A stretch of DNA of 64,000 bases from the NCBI RefSeq assembly GCF_003129605.1, contig NZ_QBDX01000003.1:62001-126000 (forward strand), given 5' to 3'. Both the position numbers and the translations under genes were made by a program. The stretch is from Hyphobacterium indicum. GTDB lineage: Bacteria > Pseudomonadota > Alphaproteobacteria > Caulobacterales > Maricaulaceae. The notes beneath the pieces are model-generated. The model saw only the letters and a list, made by a program, of their open reading frames with translations. It had not been told where the DNA came from and searched no databases. This document shows, in pieces, positions 34,362-42,515 of the stretch. Numbering within the stretch: the stretch's first letter is position 1; each line of letters opens with the position of its first letter.

Positions 34362-35048
34362 ATGAATTTGGTTACTCGTAGAGGAAATGTACTATTCTTG
34401 ATCTTGCTGGCAGTGGCGCTCTTCGCGGCGCTCAGCTACGCAGTGACGCAGGCGGGCCGGTCAGGCGGAAAAGACATCTCGGATGAGGACGCACGGCTAG
34501 CGGCCAGTCAAATATTACAGCATTTCACTTTACTTGAACAAACAACCGAGCGCATGCGCTTAATGAACAATGTTCCCGCAAATATGGTCGATCTTAGGGA
34601 TGGAGCATCGGCACCAAACTCATTGTGTATTACTGTTGATTGTCAACTTTTCCATCCCGATGGTGGTGGTGCTACAGCCAAGAATTTTTTTGAGTATGCT
34701 CATCCTGATATTGTAGAGCCACAAAAAGGCCAACTAGCTGCCGAACTTATAAATGTGCCGGAAGTCGGTACAAGTTCTAACGACATAGCCCTACGCTATA
34801 TTGTTATGCAGGATAAAGTCTGTGAAGCTTTAAATGATAAATTAAATCTACCCGGCATTATAACACACTCTGACTCTGGAGGTGAAACCTACCATCCTTG
34901 GTCAGGAAACGTTCTATCTTTTATAGACTCCAGCACAGTCCGAACATATGGTGACGATGCTGGAGAGGAAGTCCTTGTTGGACAAAGAACTTTTTGTGTT
35001 AGACGCGGCAGTCAGCCGTGGATTTACCACGTTTTGATCCCGCGCTGA
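34362..35048 (+). CDS. membrane-anchored pilin-like hypothetical protein
   Basis: The 228-residue product starts with a short basic stretch and one hydrophobic helix (GNVLFLILLAVALFAALSYAVTQ, 8-30), like a type II/IV pseudopilin N-terminus or an uncleaved anchor. A periplasmic domain with four cysteines (around 86, 91, 164 and 213) follows. Codon use and composition are clearly AT-rich relative to the neighbours, including an AT-rich 52-bp leader. Proteins with this N-terminus recur in alphaproteobacterial islands, but I know no assigned function. A surface or pilus-related role in mating is possible. Confidence 0.65.
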   Translation: MNLVTRRGNVLFLILLAVALFAALSYAVTQAGRSGGKDISDEDARLAASQILQHFTLLEQTTERMRLMNNVPANMVDLRDGASAPNSLCITVDCQLFHPDGGGATAKNFFEYAHPDIVEPQKGQLAAELINVPEVGTSSNDIALRYIVMQDKVCEALNDKLNLPGIITHSDSGGETYHPWSGNVLSFIDSSTVRTYGDDAGEEVLVGQRTFCVRRGSQPWIYHVLIPR

Positions 35049-35429
35049 TTAGGTGTGTGCACCTTGTTGTTTCTTCCAATCCCAATTGCGGGAATTGAAC
35101 CAGGCGAACTCGAACGCTAGTTCATCATCTGATGCTTCGTGGAAGTCCTCGGGCAATTCTATGTCGGCCTGAAACGCGATCTCATAAGTCGCGCTGATGA
35201 CGGCTTCATCAAACGAGCAGTCTTCGGCCCCCACAATCTGCTCTGCCGCTTCAACGAGCCCAAACTCCAGATCAGGGCGCGCTCGCATAACCACGAACAT
35301 GCGGGAATACGGTCCATATTCGAGTATTCCTTTATGAACCCTTCCGCTTTCGGCTCTCAGGCAGTAGTGCCAGTAAGATTCATAGACGGCTTCACCGTCT
35401 TCATTTTCTTCTATTTTGTGACTAAACAT
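35049..35429 (-). CDS. acidic hypothetical protein (126 aa)
   Basis: The protein is rich in Glu and Asp (for example HKIEENEDGEAVYESYWHYC at the start and ELPEDFHEASDDELAFEFAWF near the end). It has no recognised domain. It converges on the pilin-like gene, the two stops touching. Acidic small proteins in such elements can be antirestriction or DNA-mimic proteins, but there is no motif to claim that. Confidence 0.6.
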   Translation of the reverse strand: MFSHKIEENEDGEAVYESYWHYCLRAESGRVHKGILEYGPYSRMFVVMRARPDLEFGLVEAAEQIVGAEDCSFDEAVISATYEIAFQADIELPEDFHEASDDELAFEFAWFNSRNWDWKKQQGAHT

Positions 35430-35463
35430 GAGTTTATTATATCAATAAATTCAATATGATGCA

Positions 35464-35751
35464 CTATAATTCGCGCCCATCGTCACGGTTTTTGGGCTTG
35501 CCACTTGCCTGATTGAAATCCTTCCGGCCTTTCTCGGAGGAAGAATAAAGCCGGTCTGTCATTTGCTCAGCCTTCTTCTCCTTGCCCTCAATCGCCTGTT
35601 TGCGTGCTGCGATCTGGACCTTGCTTGCCTGCTGACGCATTGAGCCGCCGGGCGCAGGAGCCATCTGCGGTGTTTGAGGCGTTTTCAGCCGCTTAATTTC
35701 GGCATTGAGCTTATCCAGCTCTTTCTTGGTAATGACTGGCTTGTCGGCCAT
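35464..35751 (-). CDS. small basic coiled-coil protein of the mobilization module
   Basis: The start at 35751 (MADKPVITKKELDKLNAEIKR) gives 95 residues; the frame is open to an ATG at 35778, and neither start has a strong ribosome-binding site. The protein is basic, Lys/Gln-rich and disordered to coiled-coil (ARKQAIEGKEKKAEQMTDRL). It is the last gene of the minus-strand mob cluster after the relaxase. Possibly a relaxosome accessory; function unproven. Confidence 0.55.
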   Translation of the reverse strand: MADKPVITKKELDKLNAEIKRLKTPQTPQMAPAPGGSMRQQASKVQIAARKQAIEGKEKKAEQMTDRLYSSSEKGRKDFNQASGKPKNRDDGREL

Positions 35752-35836
35752 GACCGCGTCTCTGTGCAGCATCGCCATCTGGCGACCAGATCAGAAGCCT
35801 CGCATACCATGGAAGAGGGATTGCGGCTATTTGGTA

Positions 35837-37156
35837 TTAGCGCTCATGGTCCCGGTCTGGCGGTTTAGGCTGACGTGGTGACGGGTTATTCGCCTGATAG
35901 TCCTTCAGGCGTTCGCGGTTCTTCTCGGCTTGCGTAAGCGCGGCACGCCCCTTCATATCCAGCACCTGACCGATCGTGCGATCAAGCTTCGCGCGCTCCA
36001 TGATTTGGGCCTTTCGAAGTTCATCCATGCGCACCTGCAAGGCGCGGCGCTCCTTCATCTGATCTGTGATCAGCTGATCTTTTTGAGCCTGATCACGTTT
36101 CAAAGCTTCCCAGGCTTCCCGAGCATTCGCGGCTCGAACCGCATGCGCCTTCCCGGTGACGAGATCGAGGAGGCCTTTTAGGCCGGGCCGCAATCGGGCT
36201 TGCCTTGCGGCAGTTTCCTCCTGCCAACGCTGTTCCTGCCCAGCCTTGAGCCTCGCACGTTCATCTGCGTGTGCTTTGGCCAGCGCTCTCGCTTCAACTT
36301 TTAGCGGGCGGCGTTCCTCAGCCTGCTTTTGGCGCATCCGGTCTGAAAATTCTTTCAAACGAGGGGTAAGCCGGTCACGCAATGCCGTCTTGGTGTCCTT
36401 GACGCTCTTTAGCTCCGCAGGATCACCCAGCCGTCCGCGCACCTCTTTTGCGCGAACGCCGGTGTATTTGGCGATTGCGTATACTTCTCCGGTATAATCG
36501 ACCGCGACATGGCCGCGTCGGTCGCCGCGCGCAATGATGAAACCGTTTTCCATCAGCGCAGCCCCAAAGGCTTTTGCGCTATCGGATCGGTTCCAAGCCT
36601 GTTGGAATACCTGTTTGAGCTCTCTCGGATCGCGTCCCGCGCGTAAGGCTTGCTGCCATTCATCGCGGTTGAAATTCAGTGGATCGCGCAGATTTGGATC
36701 GCGCAGGCCTTCAGGCAATTCCCAGCCATGTTCGAGATAGATTTCCTTCGAAAGCGATGTGAGTTTGCGCTTGTAGTGCGGGAGATTGATCGCCCGCATG
36801 TTCTCAGTATCGATCCGCGACCAGACGACATGCGCGTGACGGCGGCCTTCCTTTTCGTGGAAGACAATCGCCCGTGGCTGGCCTTCCAGCCCGAGCCGTT
36901 CTTCAGCCGCATCGGCGGCGCGCTCGAAAGCGTCTGTTGAGACCTGTTCCCAGGGCGGGGGATTGAGACTTAGCGAGAAGAGGAATTGCTGGCATTTTGT
37001 CCCCTTGGCGATCGCATGGGCTTCATTGAATGCGCCATGCAGATCATCGGAGACGAACCCGCGCATCTCATGAATTTCGACGTGCTCGTTCTCGCATTTC
37101 AAGAGGTGGGCGGCCAGCTGGATCGCGCCGCCGCGCTGTGACCCTTTCAGGATCAT
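35837..37156 (-). CDS. relaxase/mobilization nuclease
   Basis: The 439-residue protein begins MILKGSQRGGAIQLAAHLL and carries the relaxase histidine motif GRRHAHVVWSRI (His107, His109). This belongs to the alphaproteobacterial relaxase/mobilization nuclease family close to MOBP/MOBQ types. The C-terminal half (240-430) is a long charged coiled coil (EERRPLKVEARALAKAHADE and following). It should nick oriT and pilot the DNA strand. The start overlaps the MobC-like gene (ATGA), and the three mob genes are transcribed leftward from near the right edge of the element. The catalytic Tyr could not be assigned by eye. Confidence 0.88.
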   Translation of the reverse strand: MILKGSQRGGAIQLAAHLLKCENEHVEIHEMRGFVSDDLHGAFNEAHAIAKGTKCQQFLFSLSLNPPPWEQVSTDAFERAADAAEERLGLEGQPRAIVFHEKEGRRHAHVVWSRIDTENMRAINLPHYKRKLTSLSKEIYLEHGWELPEGLRDPNLRDPLNFNRDEWQQALRAGRDPRELKQVFQQAWNRSDSAKAFGAALMENGFIIARGDRRGHVAVDYTGEVYAIAKYTGVRAKEVRGRLGDPAELKSVKDTKTALRDRLTPRLKEFSDRMRQKQAEERRPLKVEARALAKAHADERARLKAGQEQRWQEETAARQARLRPGLKGLLDLVTGKAHAVRAANAREAWEALKRDQAQKDQLITDQMKERRALQVRMDELRKAQIMERAKLDRTIGQVLDMKGRAALTQAEKNRERLKDYQANNPSPRQPKPPDRDHER

Positions 37157-37614
37157 AGCCCCAGCTCCCGCGCATCCAAGGACGAGCGGGTGAAGCTTTG
37201 CGCCGCTGACTCCCGGCTAGTGGCCTCATCATCAGCATTCATGCCGAGCGCGCGCATAAGCAAAAAGCGTATCGCATGGACATCGCCACAAGCTTGTCTG
37301 AGGTCGCGCTCGACATCATAGGCGAGCGGCAGATTGCCCGTATTCACCGCCTTGGCGAGCTGATTGAGGTTTTGAGACAGCCTTGAGCGACCGAGGGAGG
37401 CAAGCACCTGGCCGAGAAGGATGTGATCCTTTACTGGCGCTTTGCCCCGTTTTGTTGGCGGCGCAGCATTCCTTTGGCCTTCCTGGGTGAACACGTGGCG
37501 TTTGATGAAGGATGAGAGGCTCTCACCAGCCGCGAGCCGTTCCAGCTTTGTGCGTTCTTCAAAAGAGAGACGGAGCGAGAACGGTGCCGGGCGCTTGTTC
37601 TGGCGATCAGTCAT
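37153..37614 (-). CDS. MobC-like relaxosome protein
   Basis: The 153-residue protein has the MobC pattern: an N-terminal FSLRLSFEERTKLERLAAG ribbon-helix-helix-like segment and a central ILLGQVLASLGRSRLSQNLNQLAKAVNTG motif in which NLNQLAK is the family signature. MobC helps melt oriT for relaxase nicking and also autoregulates. It overlaps both the relaxase start and the end of the upstream 70-aa gene, so the three are co-translated. Confidence 0.88.
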   Translation of the reverse strand: MTDRQNKRPAPFSLRLSFEERTKLERLAAGESLSSFIKRHVFTQEGQRNAAPPTKRGKAPVKDHILLGQVLASLGRSRLSQNLNQLAKAVNTGNLPLAYDVERDLRQACGDVHAIRFLLMRALGMNADDEATSRESAAQSFTRSSLDARELGL

Positions 37615-37819
37615 GATCGCCTCCGTTCGCCTCTTTCAAGGCTTCTTCGATATCAATGTCGTCATTTGCCAGATCATCTATCTCGGCAAGCTGATCAATC
37701 GACACGTCTTTGAGGATTTCGTTCCAGTCTGCGAGTTCAGCGAATATCCGGTTCGAATCGGATACGCTGATGCGCACCAGCCTTCGCTCGCTGACGCGAG
37801 CTTCGGCTTGGCAAGCCAT
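37607..37819 (-). CDS. small acidic protein at head of mob operon
   Basis: The 70-residue product starts MACQAEARVSERRLVRISVS and has a very acidic C-terminal half (DQLAEIDDLANDDIDIEEAL). It overlaps the MobC-like gene by 8 bp. No domain is recognised. The location upstream of mobC makes a regulatory or relaxosome role possible. Confidence 0.6.
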   Translation of the reverse strand: MACQAEARVSERRLVRISVSDSNRIFAELADWNEILKDVSIDQLAEIDDLANDDIDIEEALKEANGGDHD

Positions 37820-37951
37820 TCTCCGCTTGGGTTTTATATCATCTTGAAATTATTTTATCTTTCGGAAGTGTATTTGATTGCGCATCTCCACAATAAGCGC
37901 ATAGTCAACGCCGTACGCGGTTAATCGCGCCAATTATCATTGGGGAAATCT
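37820..37951. other. candidate oriT / right edge of the element
   Basis: This 132-bp AT-rich spacer lies upstream of the mob operon, where oriT is usually found. It has the small inverted repeat TGCGC...GCGCA around CTCCACAATAA, followed by GCGCATAGTC. The element must end in or near it, because the next gene is chromosome-like. No copy of the 46-bp att repeat is present. Confidence 0.3.
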
Positions 37952-39319
37952 ATGAAACATTATCATGCCACGCTCAGTGTGGCCGTGTTGGCAATGGCCT
38001 GCCTGACAGCGCCTGCGCTTGCACAGAATTACAATCTCAATCCGACTTACGGGACCTATAATTTGCGTTCCGGTTTCCTGCCGGATCCACAGACCATCAA
38101 CGTCATCGCGGGCGGTCCGAACAATGTCTCCGCCGCAACTGGCGGTCAGTGCGCCGGCTATGCCGCCGAGGCGCCCGATGTCCGGATCAATTTCTCGGGC
38201 GGCTCCTTCGACCGGATCAATTTTTCTGCCGTTTCCAATGCCGACACGACGCTCATCGTCAACGACCCGAACGGCACCTGGTGGTGTGATGACGACAGCG
38301 GCAATGGCCTCAACCCGTTGATCGAACTGACGCCTGTCAGCGGTCAGTATGACATCTGGGTCGGCACCTACAGCCGCAATACGGCACCTGCCACGCTGGC
38401 CATTTCCGAACTGCCTTATGGCAGCGCGCCGGTTCAGCCGGCCGCTCCGGTCATGCCGGCGCCGGTGTCCGGACCCGATTACAATCTGAATCCGACCTAT
38501 GGCACCTATAATCTGCGTTCCGGCTTCCTGCCGGATCCGCAGACTTTCCAGGTGGTCGCGGGTGGCAACACCGATGTTGGCGCCATGACAAATTACGAAT
38601 GCCGGGGCTATGCCGCCTCCGCACCGGATATCCGCATCAACTTCACCGGCGGTGCTTTCAACCGCATCAACTTCTCGGCGTTGTCCAATGCCGACACCAC
38701 GCTGATCGTCAACGACCCGAATGGCACCTGGTGGTGTGATGACGACAGCGGCAATGGCCTCAACCCGTTGATTGAACTGACGCCTATCAGCGGTCAGTAT
38801 GATATCTGGGTCGGCACCTATGGCCGGAATACGGCACCGGCCACATTGTCCGTTTCCGAGCTGCCCTATGGCAGCGCGCCGGTCACGGCTCCGCCCCCGC
38901 GCCGCCCCTCTGGCCCGGATTACACACTCACTCCGACCTATGGCACCTACACGCTGAGGTCCGGCTTCACACCCGATCCTTTTGAAGTGCAGGTCGTCGC
39001 CGGTGGCGCGAACAGCGCGTCGAGCTGGAGTAATGGTCAGTGTGCCGGTTTTGTCGCTGATGCGCCGGATGTCCGCCTCATGTTCCAGGGCGGCTCCTTC
39101 CCGGAGCTGTATTTCTCCGTCGGTTCCAACTCGGACACCACTCTGGTGATCAATGATCCCAATGGTAACTGGCACTGCGATGATGACAGCGGCAATGCGG
39201 GGCTGAACCCCTTGCTGCGTATGGCGCCGATCAGTGGTCAGTATGACATCTGGGTCGGAACCTATGGCTCATCGACGGCCAATGCCGTTCTGTCGATCTC
39301 GGAGCTTTATTCCCGCTAG
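37952..39319 (+). CDS. secreted protein with three tandem beta-rich repeats
   Basis: The 455-residue protein has a signal peptide (MKHYHATLSVAVLAMACLTAPALA) and three repeats of about 130-145 residues. Each begins YNLNPTYGTYNLRSGF (or YTLTPTYGTYTLRSGF) and contains DTTLIVNDPNGTWWCDDDSG and SGQYDIWVGTY. The repeats resemble PPC-like (pre-peptidase) beta domains. Pro-rich linkers join them. Repeats 1 and 2 are nearly identical even at the DNA level (38265-38445 against 38705-38885), which indicates recent duplication or gene conversion. It is probably periplasmic or extracellular with a binding role. ATG 37952 has GGGGA upstream. This is the first gene of the right flank. Confidence 0.8.
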   Translation: MKHYHATLSVAVLAMACLTAPALAQNYNLNPTYGTYNLRSGFLPDPQTINVIAGGPNNVSAATGGQCAGYAAEAPDVRINFSGGSFDRINFSAVSNADTTLIVNDPNGTWWCDDDSGNGLNPLIELTPVSGQYDIWVGTYSRNTAPATLAISELPYGSAPVQPAAPVMPAPVSGPDYNLNPTYGTYNLRSGFLPDPQTFQVVAGGNTDVGAMTNYECRGYAASAPDIRINFTGGAFNRINFSALSNADTTLIVNDPNGTWWCDDDSGNGLNPLIELTPISGQYDIWVGTYGRNTAPATLSVSELPYGSAPVTAPPPRRPSGPDYTLTPTYGTYTLRSGFTPDPFEVQVVAGGANSASSWSNGQCAGFVADAPDVRLMFQGGSFPELYFSVGSNSDTTLVINDPNGNWHCDDDSGNAGLNPLLRMAPISGQYDIWVGTYGSSTANAVLSISELYSR

Positions 39320-39340
39320 ATCGGCGTATCGCCTCAAAGG

Positions 39341-39371
39341 CGCCGCCGGGCCACACCCGGCGGCGTTTTTT
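39341..39371 (+). terminator. intrinsic terminator
   Basis: CGCCGCCGGG and CCCGGCGGCG form a 10-bp GC stem with loop CCACA, followed by six Ts, 22 bp after the stop of the repeat protein. Confidence 0.9.
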
Positions 39372-39462
39372 GTGGCGCTTTGGGCGGCCGGATCGGGACA
39401 GAAATTGTTTTTGCTTCCGTCCATTCGCGTATAGGCTTTCACCGGACATGGGGGAGTCGAAT

Positions 39463-41736
39463 ATGCGTATTGTGATGATTGGTGGCAGTATTCTGGCCGT
39501 CATTGTTTTGGTAACCGGCATATATGTCGCAGGTGTGTTCCAGGGCTGGTACGGGCAGCCCCGCGGCCCCGGTGAAATCACATCAGAGGCGGTTCCGCAG
39601 GAAGCCATAGAAGAACGTATCGCCCGTATCCAGGCGGCTGCAGACGCTCTCGGCGAAAGCCCGGACACGGAAATTCTTTTCGGCGATCTTCATGTTCACT
39701 CCACATTTTCGACAGATGCCTTTGTCTGGGCCTTGCCGCTATTGCGCGGCGAAGGTGCCAACCCCATCGCTGATGCGTGTGATTTTGCGCGCTATTGTTC
39801 CGCGCTGGATTTCTGGGCGGCAACCGATCACGCAGAAGCCCTGACACCAACACGCTGGTCGCAGATTATTGATTCCGTGCAGCAGTGTGCGGCCCGTTCA
39901 GACGCGGACGGCATCCCCGACGTTATACCCTTTGTCGGCTTTGAATGGACGCAGGTCGGTGCCCTGCCCGATGACCATTACGGCCACAAGAATGTTATTT
40001 TCCGTACCCTTGATCCCGACGGGATCGCCACCCGTCCGATCGCCGCGGCGGGGGTGACGGTGCGCGCCCTGCGCGATAATGCGCAAGCCATGCTGCCACC
40101 CCAAATCGCTTTCCTCGATCTCGCCAACCGGCAGACCTATTATGATTTTGGCCGCTTCGTTCAGGATGTCCGCGATGTGCCTCTATGCGATGAGGCTATT
40201 CCATCTGGCGAACTGCCAGCAGACTGCTACGAGATCGCAGCTACACCGGGCGAACTCGTGGCACGGCTGGAAAGCCAGGGGCTCGATCCTCTGATCATTC
40301 CGCATGGCTCGGCCTGGGGGTTCTACACGCCGCCCGGCACCAGCTGGGACAAACAGCTTGAACCGGAGGAACGGCCGGAAGTCATGCGCCTGATTGAAAT
40401 TTTTTCCGGCCATGGCAATTCGGAGGAATACCGGCCCTGGCGGCGTATCGCCGGTGATCTTGGCAATCCGGTCTGCCCGGAGCCCAGCGCCAATTACCTG
40501 CCCTCCTGCTGGCAGGCCGGCGTCATTATTGAACGCCGCTGCCTCGCCCAGGGATTGCCGGATGAGGAATGTGCGGATCGTGCCTTCGAGGCCCGCGAGA
40601 ATGCAGCTTTTGTCGGTCTGGCCGGACATCTGACCGTGCGCGGCGAAACCATTGAGGATTGGCTGGATTCCGGACAGTGTCAGGATTGCTTCCTGCCGGC
40701 GTTCAATCTCAACCCGCTCACCAGCGTGCAATATGGTTTGGCCCTGACCAATTTTGACGAGGACGGCAGTGAATACCGTTTCCGCTGGGGCTTCATCGGT
40801 TCATCCGATACCCACACTGCCCGCCCCGGCATTGGCTACAAGCCATTTGGCCGCCATTATATGACAGACGCCGGTGGTGCCGTCACCGAAGACGTCGCCC
40901 ATCGTTTTCTGCCGCCTGACGAGGATGCACCGGCGCAATCCTTCCGCATCACGCGCGAGGATCTAATCAATAATGCCGGTTTCCAGATGACCGAGCTTGA
41001 GCGTCAGGCCAGCTTCTTCACCGGCGGCGGCCTGGTCGCCGCTCATGTCAGCGAGCGCTCGCGCGATGGCGTCTGGAATGCCCTGGAAAACCGGCAGGTC
41101 TACGCCACATCCGGACTGCGCCAATTGCTGTGGTTCGATCTTGTTGATGAAAACGGTGACAGCATGGCCGGCATGGGAGCGGACGCCGAACTTGCGGAGA
41201 ATCCGGTCTTCCGGGTCCGGGCCGCAGGATCGCTGCGTCAGAATGAGGGCTGTCCGGACTATTCTGTCCGCGGCCTGACGCCGGATCGCCTGCAACAGCT
41301 TTGCCGCGGAGAGTGTTATAATCCCGGGAATGAACGCTACCGGATTACCCGGATCGAAGTGGTCCGTATCCGGCCGCAAATCTTTGAAGGCGAGCCGGTC
41401 GACCCGCTGATCGAGGACGCCTGGCGCGTCCTGCCCTGCAATGACCTTGGCGAAGGCTGTGAAGTCGAGTTCACCGACCCCGAATTCGTCTCCGGCGGAC
41501 GGGATGCGATCTACTATGTGCGGGCCATCCAGGAACCGTCCGGCCAGGTGAACGGCAATAATCTGCGGTGCACCTATGACGAGAACGGGCAGTGTATTGA
41601 GGTCAATCCCTGCTATGGCGATTACCGCACCGATATGGAGGAGGAATGCATCGCCGATGTTGAACATCGGGCCTGGTCCTCGCCCATATATCTGACCCAT
41701 CTGCAACCGTCAGCCACGACAGAGCCGGCCGAATGA
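39463..41736 (+). CDS. DUF3604 family protein, membrane-anchored PHP-like
   Basis: The 757-residue product starts with a hydrophobic N-terminus (MRIVMIGGSILAVIVLVTGI), acting as a signal or anchor. The ATG at 39463 has GGGGGAG upstream. The DUF3604 domain shows PHP-like metal motifs: FGDLHVHSTFSTDAF near 70-84, WAATDHAE near 124-131, and IGSSDTHTARPG near 445-456. Many cysteine pairs suit an oxidising periplasm. The activity of DUF3604 proteins is not known; they resemble metal-dependent phosphoesterases. The gene overlaps the next by ATGA and forms an operon with a PpiC-like protein and a HupE-like protein, a conserved trio in marine bacteria. Confidence 0.88.
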   Translation: MRIVMIGGSILAVIVLVTGIYVAGVFQGWYGQPRGPGEITSEAVPQEAIEERIARIQAAADALGESPDTEILFGDLHVHSTFSTDAFVWALPLLRGEGANPIADACDFARYCSALDFWAATDHAEALTPTRWSQIIDSVQQCAARSDADGIPDVIPFVGFEWTQVGALPDDHYGHKNVIFRTLDPDGIATRPIAAAGVTVRALRDNAQAMLPPQIAFLDLANRQTYYDFGRFVQDVRDVPLCDEAIPSGELPADCYEIAATPGELVARLESQGLDPLIIPHGSAWGFYTPPGTSWDKQLEPEERPEVMRLIEIFSGHGNSEEYRPWRRIAGDLGNPVCPEPSANYLPSCWQAGVIIERRCLAQGLPDEECADRAFEARENAAFVGLAGHLTVRGETIEDWLDSGQCQDCFLPAFNLNPLTSVQYGLALTNFDEDGSEYRFRWGFIGSSDTHTARPGIGYKPFGRHYMTDAGGAVTEDVAHRFLPPDEDAPAQSFRITREDLINNAGFQMTELERQASFFTGGGLVAAHVSERSRDGVWNALENRQVYATSGLRQLLWFDLVDENGDSMAGMGADAELAENPVFRVRAAGSLRQNEGCPDYSVRGLTPDRLQQLCRGECYNPGNERYRITRIEVVRIRPQIFEGEPVDPLIEDAWRVLPCNDLGEGCEVEFTDPEFVSGGRDAIYYVRAIQEPSGQVNGNNLRCTYDENGQCIEVNPCYGDYRTDMEEECIADVEHRAWSSPIYLTHLQPSATTEPAE

Positions 41737-42515
41737 CCTTGCCGAAATGGGCGTTGGCCATCGGCGCGGTAACGGGCGGGGCGATGGTGCTTCTCAGCGC
41801 TCTGTGGACGGATGATGAACCACTGGAGGCCGGCAGTCCGGTAGCGGCCATCGTCAACGGTCAGCCGATTCCCGTCGCGGATGTCGAGATTGCGCTGGAA
41901 GCCATGGCCCGCGACAGCCGCAACGCATTGCCGGAAGATTCCTCCCAGCGGGCCCTGGATCGCCTGATTGATGAGGAATTGCTGTTCCAGCGTGCGATTG
42001 ATCTCGACTTGCCACGCAATGCCTCCACCGTGCGCCGGACCATAGTGATGACGATGATCGATCTGGCCCAGTCCAATGCCGATCTGACGCCGGACGATGA
42101 CGACCTGCGCGCACTGTTCGAGAACAATCCGGAATTCTTCGCCGCAGAGAACCGCTATCGAATCCGCTGGGAGTCTGCTGCATCACCCGAAGCCAGCCGT
42201 GCGCGGCCCTCCGCGCATCCCCCCGACCGCATGCTGACGGCGACGGATCTGCGGCGCTATCTGGGAGGAAGCCTGACAGCATCGGTATTGCCGCTGCGCG
42301 CCGGCGAACAGATCGGGCCGGTCGAAAATGGCGGACGCTATCACTGGCTGAGCGTGATCGAGTTTTCAGCAGCCGGTCAGCCGGAATTCGAAACCCATCG
42401 CGACCGCGTCGAGGCGCTCTGGCAGGAGCGTGCCGCAGAAGCCGCGCTGGAAGCCTATATCGCGGAATTGCGCCGGGAGGCCGACATCCGCATCCAGCCC
42501 TTCTCCGGCGAATGA
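41733..42515 (+). CDS. PpiC/SurA-like peptidylprolyl isomerase-related protein
   Basis: The 260-residue protein has one N-terminal membrane segment (about 5-25) and a SurA-type chaperone region (VAAIVNGQPIPVADVEIALEA, then DRLIDEELLFQRAIDLDLP). A parvulin-like domain (LRAGEQIGPVENGGRYHWLSVIEF) follows and is shortened. It probably folds or matures exported partners encoded in the same operon. Both ends overlap neighbours by four bases. Whether isomerase activity is retained is unclear because the parvulin domain is incomplete. Confidence 0.8.
   Translation: MTLPKWALAIGAVTGGAMVLLSALWTDDEPLEAGSPVAAIVNGQPIPVADVEIALEAMARDSRNALPEDSSQRALDRLIDEELLFQRAIDLDLPRNASTVRRTIVMTMIDLAQSNADLTPDDDDLRALFENNPEFFAAENRYRIRWESAASPEASRARPSAHPPDRMLTATDLRRYLGGSLTASVLPLRAGEQIGPVENGGRYHWLSVIEFSAAGQPEFETHRDRVEALWQERAAEAALEAYIAELRREADIRIQPFSGE

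Larger units (their letters stand above)
9171..37900. mobile_element. integrative mobilizable element with defence cargo (right edge approximate)
   Basis: Left edge: the att copy at 9171-9216 joined to a large serine recombinase. Contents: recombinase, HipBA, helicase/type III R-M/TrlF-like operon, ArdA, AbiE toxin-antitoxin, coupling protein, relaxase and MobC. There are no VirB/Trb mating-pair genes, which is the definition of an integrative mobilizable element. Chromosome-like genes resume at 37952. No third copy of the 46-bp repeat was found near that point, so the right boundary is inferred from gene content and composition. Confidence 0.7.

Noticed and set aside
37937-39175. 412-codon open frame on the - strand opposite the repeat protein
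   Set aside because: A mirror of the tandem repeats in the genuine secreted gene, which has signal peptide, ribosome-binding site and terminator.
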